A stretch of DNA of 64,000 nucleotides, from the NCBI RefSeq assembly GCF_012273895.1, contig NC_052130.1, forward strand, positions 4,898,001 through 4,962,000, in the 5' to 3' direction. Of this stretch, positions 24,901 to 39,900 are shown in pieces (within the stretch, counting starts at the first letter, position 1; every line of letters begins with the position of its first letter). A model generated the notes under the pieces. That model did no database searches and was not told the DNA's origin. It saw only the letters and a program-made list of their open reading frames with translations. The position numbers and the translations under genes are program-made. The stretch is from Zerene cesonia (taxonomy: Eukaryota > Arthropoda > Insecta > Lepidoptera > Pieridae).

Positions 24901-27900
24901 GCATTCTTAGTTTTGCTTTCCAACATTGTAACTAAATGCTCAAGGAATAAACTGAAGTAGCGATAAATTAACAAGAACGTGTAAAATTGTCGGCACAGTG
25001 AATTATAACGTTATAAAGACGTATAAGGCAGATGTTGGTATCGACGATTCGGTCAAATATTTGATCAATCCAACCGATTTCAACATATTTTGTATTTGTT
25101 ACATAGGAATTGCATCATGTTTGAATTTTCATATTAACGCTTCCACTGTTACATCCTGAGCAATTACGAACTATTGCCTTCTATAAGAAATCTTTGAAGT
25201 AAATGCTGGTATAATTATTTATGATACCTAACTTAACTAACTGCAAAATGAAAGTATGGGCATACAGTTAACATTTTAAGAACTTTGATGTAGATAATTT
25301 TTTTCGCATTTCTAATCATTGAGATATATTACATATCTTTCTCGATGACTCATCTCGTCGGGATGTAAAACGTAAATATCTACAAGATATTGGACTTCTA
25401 AGATTAGTCCAAAGAGCCTATTTTATAATAGATAGGATCTTTATTATACCATCAAAAAATAAAAAATCCATACATACAAAACAAACAAGAGACAAGGGCG
25501 GTCCTAACGCTTACGGAGATCTCTACCAGACATACTTTGAAATAGGTATGTTAGTGACGTTGCTAATGTAGTATGGGAATATAAATTATGGTAACGTTTT
25601 TTTATGCAGAACAAGAGAAAAAACAATCTAAAGTAATCGTTGTTAAAAGGAAGTTGTTTTGAGCTAAATTAGTTCCATTTCTCCTTAGGTATAAAAATTG
25701 TTTACATATGAAAATCAATATATATATATACTAGCTGACCCGGCGAATTTCGCAAAGCCATTGAGGTTTTTTTGAAACATTTATCCTTATTTTTTACCTT
25801 ACAAACCTTCCCTGGACTATTATGAATGCATCAAAATCAAAATTATCAAATCGGCCATAATTATCAAATAGCCATTCTCGAGTTTTCGCGAGACTGACGA
25901 ACAGCAATTGATTTTTATTTATAAGAAGATATATACTTACGAGTAAATATGTTTTTGTATTTTTATATTTATGCACTGTCATTCCGTATAGTAGCTATAA
26001 TTAGCTAATTAAAACTTGAATAATTTTTCTTTAATAATTGTTGACCTTCAAAGATTTGGATTAGTTTTTCGATTAATCATGGTGATTGTCATACTTTGTT
26101 ATCGTGTGCGAAGTATTTGGCATTGAAAGAAAGGTTAAGTTCAGCGTTGGATCATGTACCTGTCAGGGAGGGATTTGCTCTTATTTGTCTTTATTATGAC
26201 ACTAGCTGCGCCCGGCGGTTTCACCTGCGTGAGTCCGTATCCCGTAGGAATATCGGGATAAAAAGTTGCCTATATGTTATTCCAGTTGTCCAGCTATCTA
26301 CGCACCAAATTTCATTGAAATCAGTTCAGTAGTTTTTGCGTGAAAGAGCAACAAACACAGACACATCCTTACAAACTTAAGGATAGGATAGAGTAGGATA
26401 TAAAAAATACAATATATAATAATAATATTATATAGTAGGATAGTAGGATAGGATAGGATTGTGTGCATAATGGGGTAGGTCTGAGAAGCGGCCAACTAAT
26501 TCTCATATTTCTCATACCGCTAAAAGATAAGAGTAAGGCATAACAGCGTTTGCCGGGTCAGCTAGTTATATTTAATATAAAATACGATGTTCATTCAGCA
26601 TTCACTTTATATTTGCTTGTGCCCCAATGTATATACATACACAGTAGTGAAATATGAATGATTAGGTATACTTATTATAATGTATAATTGTAGGTGCGTA
26701 TGTCTAAAGGTTCGGGTCAATTATTTACTGAATGTTAATTCAATCGCATTATATAATGTTATTTAACATTCGCTATTTAAAATGGTAGCGCATGGCCTAA
26801 ATTTTATAACAATTGATTTACTTGTAGTTTGTTTTATATTAAGGTTTTGTGGTTGTTGGTTTATCTTTATACTTCCCACCTAATATTCCGTATCGTTTTC
26901 TCCTCTCCATAGGGTCTGCAAGATATTGTCTAGAATCTGGCGCATTTGCAAAATTTCGCTTTCGGTAGAAATTATTTAATCACGATGCAATGCCATTGTG
27001 TTATCCTGATCTGATGTTTATGAAATCTAGTTCTATTTATATTCCGTATTCGAATAACAACATATTATCAATTTCCACACGTAGAAAATGTTTTCGTGTC
27101 AAAAGAAAATACAAATTGGCCTCATCATTATCACTTTATAACTGTTGTCCTTGGCTCACTGAATTTCACCTAAAAATTAAAATACAATACAAATGGGTCC
27201 AATCAATACGACTAGCATTGGTCGGTGGGGTGAAGAGTTAATTGTTCTAATTACCATTAAAATATACTCGCCGCGAATAATGAAGTGATTGTCGATTGTT
27301 ATTTAATCAACCGTTCTTATCTGCGCGATAGCGACAGTTTCCTAATTGTAAAATATCTCTTACCGCCTGAACTATAAAAGCGACTTTCCTGTGCAGAAAA
27401 TTGTAAAATATGAAATAGCCCCGTAACTATTTACTTTCGTGTTCTATGGTAATCATTGGCTGTATAAAATATTAATTACCTAATGGATATTATGTTGTTA
27501 TGTTTTTATCAGTGTGATGATGATGATCAATGGAAAGGCTCTTGAGTTTTGAAGTCTACTTAAGTGAATTTGTTGTTTAAATGTTTCTAAGTTTTCGACA
27601 GAAGTTCCGCAAAATGAAGCAGGTTCTTAATTCGACTAGCTTTTTGTCGTTTTGTTTTTCTGTGTTGTCATGGATAACGTAGTAGTATCTGATTAACTAA
27701 TGTGTATTTGATCAACTAGAGGAGAAGACTTTTTAAAAGCACTCTTTTTTATTTATGCTTTATATTAGAATCTGGATAACAATCAACACTTGCCTATATT
27801 AATATGTAGTAACATATTAGCTTTATCAATAGTAGCATGGAAACCGTACTAATAATGTAATGCTGTAGAGTTTGTTTATTTCAACGCTATAATCTCAGGA

Positions 27901-30900
27901 ACTACGAGACTGAAATCAAAAATTTTTCACCGCTGGATATGCATATAATAACTTCGTGTTACGTGTACCACGGTCAAAGCCAGGGGAAGACTGCTAGCTC
28001 CTTATAAAATTAACTTTAAATTTCTGCATTTAATTTTCTCACTGCGACTCATCCGTTACAGATGTAGGAACATAAAACATATATAACAAACAACGATAAA
28101 CAGAAAAAAAATCTATTTGTATTGCTAAACCAGTTGCGACTCGTTTAACTCATAAATAAATATTAGCTGAACACTTGCCAGCTAATAATATGATGTTTGC
28201 GATGTGGTTTGTGCGGTTTCCTCGCGGCTATGATAAGAGGCGCTCCAATTTGATATGGAGGTGTATCTTTGTTGTGGATATTTTCAACTACCCTCGATAA
28301 AATTCTCGGCTCTATTACAATTCAATCGATTATATCGATAATTTAATGTTTCCTTCAAACGAATGATGGGTATGCTTACATCTTTACAGATGTTGTAAGT
28401 GCGGAAGTGTGTTTGTTTGTTTGTCCTTTCACAAAAATTCAAGCGATTTTACGATATGATTTTTGTGTCTGGATATATGTAGTTAAGAGGCTAGAGAGTG
28501 ATTTTGGCTATTGGCTTTTTACTGCGGTGAACATCTGATTCTAAGTGAAATTTTGTTCAACTACGCGAGTGAAGTCGCGGACGGCAATATGTACAGTATG
28601 TTACATATAAATATTTAGGACTCAGCACATTGTAGGGAGTCCGTTCTCATCTATCTGCGATCACCTTCATAAGAATCAAATAAGAAGTGCAAATTTACTG
28701 TAAAGCGCTAGACTGGTAAATCCTTTGAAAGTTACTTTAAATATGTGTGTGTTTTGAATATGTGTGCAATTGAGCGCCGTGTGTGTATGTGCGTAGGCGC
28801 TGAATAGCAAGACGAATTGATTATTGTATGCTTGAAATATATAACGATATGTCGCGCTAATGTCTCTGTATTATTCACTTGTAACTTTGTCGGTCCACAT
28901 TGATATAGAACTAGCTGCGCCCCGCGGTTTCACCCGCGTAAGCCCGTTTCCCGTAGGAATATCGGGATAAAAAGTTGCCTATATGTTATTCCAGTTGTCC
29001 AGCTGTCTACGTACCAAATTTCATTGCAATCCATCAAGTTTTTGCGTGAAAGAGCAACAAACACACACACACACACATCCTTACAAACTTTCGCATTTAT
29101 AATATTATAGTAGGATAGTAGGATGGAAAGAAATGTTCCTGATAGCAGTAAAATATAGCCATTCATCCAGATTCTCAAATAGGTCAATTTGCTTTAGCTG
29201 CGTAATCAATTTTGATTATCCAGATATATGTTCTTACAATGCTCATTCAATACCATCTAGATCGTTTTAGCATAACAATAAAATATTCTGCACAGCAGAC
29301 CTTCTTGTTTAAGTATCGATCGTGGCCCGCGATACAAATTTCGTTGACCTTGGACCTATCATTTTATCTACAATAGGTCGAAAAGTTATATATAGCGATG
29401 CTGTTTGCTGGAATTGTATTAAATTTACGTTTAAAATTAATGATTTAATGCTTTGTTTACTTTCTGTGGTTAAGTGAATTCTTGAAGGACGTGGTCTTAT
29501 TTTCGAATGAAAGAAAAAAAGCAAGGCTCAATTATAATTATATAACAAAGGATTTTTGAAATACGAGTATGTTACTACGAATTTTGAGTTGAATTTTTAC
29601 TAAATTCACGGTTCGAGTTATAAATATGATTTTTTCGTTTCGTCGTGTCTGAAACCCATGTACAATTAAAGGGTATCATTCAAACTCAGTTTTTCAATAA
29701 CAATAGTAAATCGTTTTACCTTTATTATCTATAAGTTTCGTCTTATTTAATATTAGTATGTAACAAATACAAAAGTTGATCGTTCTTCGTGTTCATAAAC
29801 CGCTTCAATATTTTGCGTGATTAGAAATTACATAGTTTCTAAATTTTTACTTCCATGATATGTAATACAAGCTGACACTTGTATTTGAAACGAATGGAGT
29901 GGCTATTGTATGTATAAATCAATTCACTGTGAGTTTATCAATTTGTATTTAGCGCTACTCCACTGTGATTAATAAGGGGGTTTCCCTGACGAACCTGTGA
30001 ATGAAATAGTATATAATATCCTTACTATATCTATCTACGTAAAGGAAAATCGAAAATGGCTGAACTGGCTTAGGGTAATCCTACTTAATATTATAAATGC
30101 GAAAGTTTGTAAGGATGTGTGTGTGTATATTACTCTTTCACGCAAAAACTACTGAACCGATTGCAATGAAATTTGGTACGTAGACAGCTGGACAACTGGA
30201 ATAACATATAGGCAACTTTTTATCCCGATATTCCTACGGGATACGGACTTACGCGGGTGAAACCGCGGGGTGCAGCTAGTAATTTTATAATTTGAATAAC
30301 GGGCGAGCACTGTGTAATAAATGCGAGTGTTTGTGTTTTTCTTTCATATCGCGAAAAAATAATTTTCTTCAATGATTTTTTTTGTGTCTAGAGTAAGAAA
30401 ATCATACAGGCTTTCTACTGAGCCCAACATCTCTTTCCCAAGGGAATTTTCTGGACTACGCGGGCCAACAACTAGCGATTGCATAAATCAAATATTATAT
30501 TATATTCCTTATTTTATCGCATTCAGCTTATCTATCATTAACAAGCTAAAATTAATAATGATTTAGCAAAAATTCTGTCAATTTGGTGCGGCGTCATAAT
30601 CATCCATCACGCCATCTTTCAAGAGTTTTTATATCCATTGACAAAGGGACACGCCACGGTTCGGCGAATGACGAGAGCACGAATCCCACCACGTGATCAA
30701 TTTTTTTTCTCTCCTCTAATAAAGTCTCATATAGGTAGAAAGCGTTTTAATGCTATAAAACTAATAATTTAATAAAAATAGAAATTGTCGTGCCTTAATA
30801 TATGACCTTTCTATTACACAAGTGCTTCCTAGGGTTTTCTGTTAAACATTACGACGTTTAGAATAAAATAATTCCCTAAAAGATTTTTCAAATGAAAACA

Positions 30901-33900
30901 TTACTCGGTCTGGCAGCATAGATAAGCCCCTATTTGTATCATCGGCCCTATATTCTACAGGACTTAAACACAAAGATTTTTTATTATCCTTAATTCTCAT
31001 ACAATACATCCGTTTTCTTATTCGATGCATCATTTGGTGCATTTGTTGCAGAAATTGGTCATCCATTGAACGCATTGTTGACGATAGCGCATCCTGGTTT
31101 ATCTTCCGCCCAGCAATGTAAAACAAACATGGCTTACTATTGTTGATACTACCGTATTTACAATCTGCTTTACTTCAATGTTAAATACTGCCTATGTCTC
31201 AAAATCTTATTTATAATCCTTTTATTGACGCAAATAGTGGTATATTTGACTTTTTCTTATTATATTATTAGTTATTTGCTCTATGTACCATGAAAGTAAC
31301 TGAAGTCTTGTGTCCCCTAGTGGGGTATGTAGCAGATGATATACGTTTTGTATTTCTATATAGACAAGTAGGTGATCAGCCTTCTGTGCCCTGCCAGAGC
31401 GTGACTTTTTTCTTCAGTCCTCCCCGGGAATCGAACCCAGGACCCCACGGTTCTACACATGCGCGTTAACCACTGTACCAAGAAGGCGGTTGGTTACACT
31501 TTGAAAATAGTATATGGTTAACTGTTGATAAAAAGATTTTAATTTTATCGTAAAAGCTCTAGTAGATTCCAAGTGTTAGTTATTGTAGTGAAACTTCTTT
31601 AAAATCGTTGTGATTTAAAACCTGATGCAACGGAAAAAACGACAGGTAAGAGACACAAATACAAAAATGTGTAGAATGAAGCCGGCTAAGAATGAGACAG
31701 AAATATACATACTATTTTATATTTTATATATATTCATCTCACTGTTTTGTCGATTTACTGCAGTTTCACTTCTATAGTGTGTGAATCGCACACAGACCTT
31801 TTTAACACGCTTTTATTAGCTTCACTTGTATGTTTGTATGTATGTATGTAACTCACACCCGTTTTTCTCCCACNNNNNNNNNNNNNNNNNNNNNNNNNNN
31901 NNNNNNNNNNNNNNNNNNNNNNNNNNNNNNNNNNNNNNNNNNNNNNNNNNNNNNNNNNNNNNNNNNNNNNNNNNNNNNNNNNNNNNNNNNNNNNNNNNNN
32001 NNNNNNNNNNNNNNNNNNNNNNNNNNNNNNNNNNNNNNNNNNNNNNNNNNNNNNNNNNNNNNNNNNNNNNNNNNNNNNNNNNNNNNNNNNNNNNNNNNNN
32101 NNNNNNNNNNNNNNNNNNNNNNNNNNNNNNNNNNNNNNNNNNNNNNNNNNNNNNNNNNNNNNNNNNNNNNNNNNNNNNNNNNNNNNNNNNNNNNNNNNNN
32201 NNNNNNNNNNNNNNNNNNNNNNNNNNNNNNNNNNNNNNNNNNNNNNNNNNNNNNNNNNNNNNNNNNNNNNNNNNNNNNNNNNNNNNNNNNNNNNNNNNNN
32301 NNNNNNNNNNNNNNNNNNNNNNNNNNNNNNNNNNNNNNNNNNNNNNNNNNNNNNNNNNNNNNNNNNNNNNNNNNNNNNNNNNNNNNNNNNNNNNNNNNNN
32401 NNNNNNNNNNNNNNNNNNNNNNNNNNNNNNNNNNNNNNNNNNNNNNNNNNNNNNNNNNNNNNNNNNNNNNNNNNNNNNNNNNNNNNNNNNNNNNNNNNNN
32501 NNNNNNNNNNNNNNNNNNNNNNNNNNNNNNNNNNNNNNNNNNNNNNNNNNNNNNNNNNNNNNNNNNNNNNNNNNNNNNNNNNNNNNNNNNNNNNNNNNNN
32601 NNNNNNNNNNNNNNNNNNNNNNNNNNNNNNNNNNNNNNNNNNNNNNNNNNNNNNNNNNNNNNNNNNNNNNNNNNNNNNNNNNNNNNNNNNNNNNNNNNNN
32701 NNNNNNNNNNNNNNNNNNNNNNNNNNNNNNNNNNNNNNNNNNNNNNNNNNNNNNNNNNNNNNNNNNNNNNNNNNNNNNNNNNNNNNNNNNNNNNNNNNNN
32801 NNNNNNNNNNNNNNNNNNNNNNNNNNNNNNNNNNNNNNNNNNNNNNNNNNNNNNNNNNNNNNNNNNNNNNNNNAAAAATTATTTTATAGTTTTTAGTTTG
32901 ATGTGCTTGAAAAGCGTGTTTTTTAGTTTTTTTAAACTATTTTTATTTTTAGTTCAATCAAACGTTCTTTTTAATTTCCATTGTCCAACTTTGAGCCTGG
33001 TGATGCCAACGTAAAAGTAATATTTGATTCCGTTAACACTGTTTAATGCACTTTAAACTAATTTGTTAGACGTCATCATGCCAGCCACCAAAAGTGTTTT
33101 TTTAATATCCTTCGCTCCACTTTCAAAATAGTGATACAATCAATGCTAAAATAATATTAGATTCTATTAATACTATTTAATATACAATGAATTAGTTTGT
33201 TTGACGTAATCATCGTGCCAGCGGTAACAGTCGCTGTTGTAGTAATGATATTTGTGAACGTATTGTTTTTTAATTCATGTGTGTATAGTTCAAGGTTCAA
33301 TTTACTTTTACGATAAAGTTGTCTCGTACAAATAGAATATTAATAACTTCTATCTCAAGGTCATATTTGATTACCTATCCTCGGTGTTTGACTTCGTATA
33401 GATCAACAAGAAATATACGTACAAAATGTCTCCACATTGCTATAAATATCCTCACGTTATGATAATAACGCTAAAATTACATTAATATCCAATACGTTTG
33501 TAAAGGTATTTAGACATTTGTGTAAATGAAGTAGGTACCTATTTAAATTAAGAAACATTCTATAACGTTATTCATTTAATCAGCGGATGCGCAAGGCTCG
33601 TTATAAGATTAAAAACATTCTTTATTTGAAATATATGCTTCCATTGTTTCGTAAAGATCCGGTGGAGACTCGATAGCATATCTCTTATGCTTACTCCAGT
33701 CCCTTGATAAATGACATAAAATATACTATGTACTGCGATCCAATAGTGAACTATCACGCTAAGTTTATTGCATTAATCCAATAAATGACATACATAACTG
33801 TTGTCTTCCTCAGGCCCGTCCGCGGTATGTCCGTGGTAGTGGCCGGCGCGGGGCCGGCGCACGCCTGTTTCTTCGCGACCTACGAGCAGAGCAAGCACAC

Positions 33901-36900
33901 GTTGTCACAGCTGACGAGGCATCGGCACGACCATATCACACACGGTATGTGTGGAGCTCTTTATTGCAGGCAATGAATGGTTTTGGTCCTTCGAATTCAC
34001 TTTTACAGAGTATTTATGTTACTTTGGAACATTGATTTAAATGTCTGGTTCTTCTGGAAAATACTGCAGTGCTTAGAAACTGGTGTGGCACATTAAGCTT
34101 TTCTATCATTGCTATGTTGTTTATCAGTTAGCTTAACAAAGGAAAAGCATATACATATAATTATTTTTCTTATATTTCGATGTACTCTATTAAAATATAT
34201 ACACAGAGATTCTATTTCCGAGGCGTTGTTTACCCACACCCTAAGGATCGAGTTTCTATAAGCTGACGCTTACGCAAATACTAAACCTTTCGTGGAAGTG
34301 CTAATTTCAATATAGTTTTCCATTTTTATAGGTCTTTCTGGATGTTTGGCGTCACTCATTCACGATGCTGTATCAAATCCAACAGAGGGTGAGTTGATTT
34401 CTTTCCCATCATATCTTTACTTATTAATTATAGGCGCTCGAACTGTTAACAAATTAATATCGCCGCTGTAATCGATATATATATATGTAATTATATTTGT
34501 GTATTAAGTTAACGAATAGTTTTTATTATAGTAAGGGTTGTATGGTCCCACGCATCGTAATTATAAACCTTACAAAAAACCAACATCGCTTTACTTTGCA
34601 TCCTCTCAATTGCGCAACTGGTAATCTTAAAGAATATAAGACATCCTAGAGAGAGAGAGAGAGAGATCATCTAAAAGATTCCTACTGCAAGACGTTACTT
34701 AAATTAAATGTGAATGCGAATTTTAAAGAGGTGGCATGCATAGGTGGTAATGTATGTGGAATCATTCATTCAGAATTGGACGTTGCTCCCGTTTACTTCA
34801 TTGACTTTATTAGTTTACGACACGCACACAACTTTGTTAGCGTTGCAACGCTCTTTGCAATGATCTTAATTGATTATTGCTTAGGATATTTACGCATGAG
34901 TTTTACGGATGGTTTTTTGTTCGCTATATTTATGGTAATCCAGTGGCAATTAGTGCCGAAACCGTATCAGGCGATAGGTTCTTTTAAGGCCGTTCGTTTT
35001 TACTTGTGTAGAATTTCCCTTAATCGTGAATTGATTGTGACATTCGTTTTGCTCTGTGTGGTCTAAATAGAAATTTTTATTTTGACAGTTGGCTTGAACG
35101 CAAACGTTGGACTTCCGTACTACAAAATTCTAAACATTTTGTCGATCAATAACTACGTTTAAACAAAAAACTTAACGCTTTCACAGTAATTGTCCAAATT
35201 AGACCAAATTTAAATAGGACCATAGGAAAGGCACAAGCTTTCACATAAAAAAATGACAAGTCCGATCGTTTTACCCAGACGAAAGTTCTGGGTGAAGTTT
35301 CGTCTGTGTGAAGAATTAATAAACTCCTCCTTTTTGTGACGTCGATTAAGAGTAAGCATCGTCATGCCCTGTATGCGGCAATTAAAAATAAGTGTGATCT
35401 GTGGGACGCTACTCTTTCCATTTGTACTGGTTCACCTCATTTTCCTTTTCTTCTCTTACCCAGTGCAAGGATCGTTTGGACCCTGAGAACCAAGTATCAA
35501 AGTATCAAAACCTAATAATATTTACTTTACAACGTGGTAATTTTCGGTTTGTTCGAGTTTATTATATTGAACTTATATGCATATCGGAGGCCATAGCATA
35601 TCCCTCACCCTTCCCAGTTCATTCCTTCTTTCCGGTCGCCAAATCTTTCCCTACCCCTTACCCCTTAAAAGCGGGCATCGCATTCGCAGAGGCACTACCT
35701 CTTTTCTGTGGAAATGATTTCAGTGGTAAATCATAACATCTGCGAATAATATCCATTTGTCTCTTCGATTAGTTTCCTGGTGCTGCACACTCTTTGGAAC
35801 CGGCAGAACATTCGGTCTTTTCAACCGACTTCAAAAACACGAGGAGGTTATCGATTGGACTTAAGTTTTGTTATGTGTGTTATCTCATAACTTTACTGGA
35901 TGGATGAACCGGTGTTTATGATTCTTTCTATGATTTATATTCGGTCTAGTTCTGACAGTTTTAAGATAGGTTAGTTTTTTTTTTTATGTCATAGCGGGCA
36001 ACTGAGCTGGTGGTTCGCCTGATGGTAAAAGATCACCACCGCCCATGAACATTCGCAGAGGCTCAGACCTCTGAGAATGCGCTGCCCGCTTTTAAGGGAT
36101 AAGGGATAAGGAAAGAATTGATGACAGGAAAGAAGGAATGGACTGGGAAGGGAATAGACCTCCGGCTCCCCCACTCACCGTACGAAACACAATAGCAAGC
36201 TATTATTTCACGACGGTTTTCTCTGGGGGTGTGGTACTTCCCCGGTGCGAGCTGGCCCAATTCGCGCCGAAGCATGCTCGACTCCCACAATAAAGTTTTT
36301 TTTTATTGTTATTAAACTTTTACTTTTTCTTCTATATTACTCTTTCTATTACTGATGATGACCATGTACTACTATCAACAGATTACATTAACAATTATAT
36401 ATTGTAATATTAACTTAGTGATGTATTTAAATTTGTTACCAAATCGCATATCAAACGGCTAAACCAATTTTGATTTTTTTTTTATTAAATAAATTTACGC
36501 CCAGAACATATTACCGCCAGTGTTATACTATACCATTTACTACTTTGTAGTCTATGCGAAGGCATGGCAAGTTAGAATTACGTTTCTTTCAATTGAACTC
36601 AATATTAGTAGTAAACAATACGTGTTTTGAATGACTTCATTTGTTTCTTGTTACAGCGACTCTAAACACGTGGCGAATGCACTATGCATTTTCCTCCTAT
36701 ATCACATATTATATATACACACGTTTATTATAAATTATAATGCGTATCTCACGTAAATAGTGTTATCTCGATGCAAACAATGTACGTTGTATTTTTTTAA
36801 TTATGACGTGGAATATAAACTGCGCGCTTGTTGCTATCTGATGTCTGGAGTAGCTACGGAGAAATATGAATAACAACTTACAATTGAAATATTACACACG

Positions 36901-39900
36901 CCTTTTGTTTGACTCACTGCACTGCATATAATATATCTATCTAATTATATTAACAAATCAGACCATAGTCAGAATTATTAATAGCTTGCTGTCAAATGAA
37001 AAGAATAGACAGTCCTGGGTGTTCCGCGCATAGTTCCCGTTCGCTAGGGATTTATGAAAACTGTCCTTTTTCCTTTTACCAATTTTCGTCTTAATCGGTT
37101 CAGTAGTTTAGGTGTGAAGAAGAGACGGACAGAGGTATATATCAGCAAAATATAAATAGAAAGAAATAAGACACCAAACAGATACGGCCGTTGTATACAA
37201 AACACATGTCATCTAGTAAAATGAGGCAAAAGTAAAGCACTAACGAGTCTCCGTTTCAACGCATTTCAGTCTGCTTCATTGTTACACAAATACAATAATA
37301 GATATTAAAATACTCCTGTCAATCAGTACTTCCCCACCGCAAGGTTGCTTAGTATGCCGCAGCATGACTCTGCTATACCTTATATTTTCCTCGATCGTAG
37401 ATACTATTCATTTATCCTACATTCTATTATAACAGGAATAGCAATCGTAAAGTAAAATATCCATACATACGATAGAATTTTCCTTTTTAAAGTGAATTTC
37501 CAATTTATCCACTCGTTATCCACATTATCACTGCTTGAAACAGCTGAAGGATGGATGGATGAAACGTAAAAAACCGGCATGTCCAAGAAAAGTTCGACAT
37601 GTGACCAAAACCTAGCCAGCGTGGTGGATTATGCCCTGGACTCTCATAGGTCTATGTCCCTGCAATAGGAACAAATATGAACTGATGATGATGTATTTAT
37701 ACAATGACCCGAGTAATGTAAGTATATTTTGGTAGTGCGGCATAGCGGCGGAACGTTAAGAAAGAAAAACTCAAACAAAAACTTTCCTTTTTCAAATATT
37801 TGAATAAATGAATGATATTCGCGTATTGTGCACTATCATTCGTTTATCATAATAACGCGACTATAGTATCGCGTCGTAGGTAGGTATAGCGAGCACGCCG
37901 GACCGCGGTCTTTGTGGGACGTCAATTGGTAGATGTAACTAGATCCGGTGATGGTTGTTAAGTAGTTATCGTAGCTCAGTCACGGTTGGTACTCACGTTG
38001 ATGCAATGCAAAAAAAAAAATCGCCACAATTTATAAGCGACGCTCATTATACATACATTGTGCAATAAATAGTAACGATTACATGAAATGAATAGTGCAT
38101 TTTTTTTTGTTGAAGTTTTGTTTATCATTATTCGTATAATGCAGTTTGTTTGAAAGAAACGTAGCTTAAAATGTTTGATGTCATATTCAATGTACTATGT
38201 TTAACCCCCTTAACGCGCCTCTCTGACGGCGAATTACATTTATTTTTCCATTCGTAGCGTTGCAATCGCTCACTCCATATTGTGAACCGGTTAATTCGCA
38301 TAATGATTTTTTTTTATATCGCATAGCAATGCTCGGCAATTCAAATGTAACCGAATACATTAGAATTTCCAAGGATAAAATGGAAACGAGCACATTTTAT
38401 GTGTCGCCGATATTTGTGGCAATCTCTATCTTATATATAAAACTAGCTGCGCCCCGCGGTTTCACCCGCGTAAGTCCGTATTCCGTAGGAATATAGGGAT
38501 AAAAAGTTGCTTATATGTGATTCCACTTGTCCAGCTGCCTATATACCAAATTTCATTGCAGTCGGTTCAGTAGTTTTTGCGTGAAAGAGCAACAAACACA
38601 CACACATCCTTACAAACTTTCGCATTTATAATATTAGTAAGAAGTATGATTCCCGTGTCACATATTTTAGTTACCGAACTCCTCCGAAACGGCTGGAGCG
38701 ATTCTTGTGAAATTTTGTGTGCACATCCGGTATGCGTGAGAATCGGCCAACGTCTATTTTTCATACCCCTAAATGATAAGAGTAAGGCAGAACAACGTTT
38801 GCCGGGTCAGCTAGTGTTTTATAAAAAAATTAAATTTTAATAAAACACTAATTTCAACCAAGCAAGCGTTTTTGGTTCAAACTATGTGTCTTTTATCCAA
38901 CCCGAAACATTTATTCAATACTAGCGGACCACTCCGGCTTCGCCCGCTATATATTAAGGCGAAGCCAGAAATTTAGATGTGTAAATGGTTATCAATATTG
39001 TATAATTAGAAACAAGGAAATCCATGCAGCTGAAGATATTTTTTTTCCTTTATACAATTAAAGTATTCCGGCGTTACACTTCGTGCATTTGGTACCGAAG
39101 ATTTATTAATCAGTGAAGGATGGATCACGCGTATCAAATGCGATGCGATGCGATGAATGACCTTGACATAATGTTCTAGAACGATCTAGTAATGACACAT
39201 GGGCCAGATGCTCGCATCCATTGCAATGTTGGGCTGATTCATTTCTTATTATAAAGGTTAATCGTAATTAAGATCCAATAGGAGTTGAACAAAGTGAATG
39301 AATGAATGAATGAATATTATTTATTGTTACAAAACAAATACAGAATTATATATAAATAATAAAAAATGCACATATTATATACAGGCGAACAAAAAACTTA
39401 AAACAATTAGCAAAAGGCGGCCTTATCGCTAGGTAGCGATCTCTACCCGGCAACCCTTACCTGTCCTTAACTGTCCTAAAGTATTGTGCAACATTCATTT
39501 TCCTTGATGTTTTGCTTTCCTGGAAGGTGTTGATCACGTGCGTAAATATCCAAAGCTGAAAGATTTTAAAAATCGGTCCATTAGTTCCCGTTATAAACGC
39601 GTTTGAACAAGCTCATCTTTCCCTTTAACCGACTTTTAAAAAAGAGGAGGTTCTTATTTAGATTTTTTTTGTCTTTGTTACATTGTAATGATTCTATTTA
39701 TATTTATTCTCCCTAGTGGTCCCATTTCAATATGGTCTAAGTTTTTAAAATTCGGAGGCGTTTCAGTTTTTTTGTTAAAAATAATTGTATATTTGATAAT
39801 TTGTTTATAATTATATATTGCAAAGTCCAGTCGCGTTGTAAATATCCAAGTGCTCCGTCCGTCCTTGACATTAGCGTATCGGGCGCCATTGTTTTCTATT

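Larger units (their letters stand above)
20371..33813 (+). other. Mitoferrin intron 2
   Basis: 13.4 kb, the largest intron. It holds the LINE reverse-transcriptase relic, the TTAGG palindrome, several Helitron-like copies, a SINE and gap 1. No independent gene seen; a minus-strand 94-codon frame at 30842-31126 is unrecognised. Confidence 0.8.

Noticed and set aside
30842..31126. 94-codon minus-strand frame with a Met/Gln/His-rich segment
   Set aside because: No recognised domain, no promoter or splice context; could be an unrecognised transposon scrap but not supported.
31826..33014. Long reading frames over the first run of N
   Set aside because: Open only because N was translated as X; the sequence there is unknown.
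34710..35066. 118-codon plus-strand frame in mitoferrin intron 4
   Set aside because: No ATG at its start, no family resemblance, hydrophobic AT-rich composition; treated as chance.
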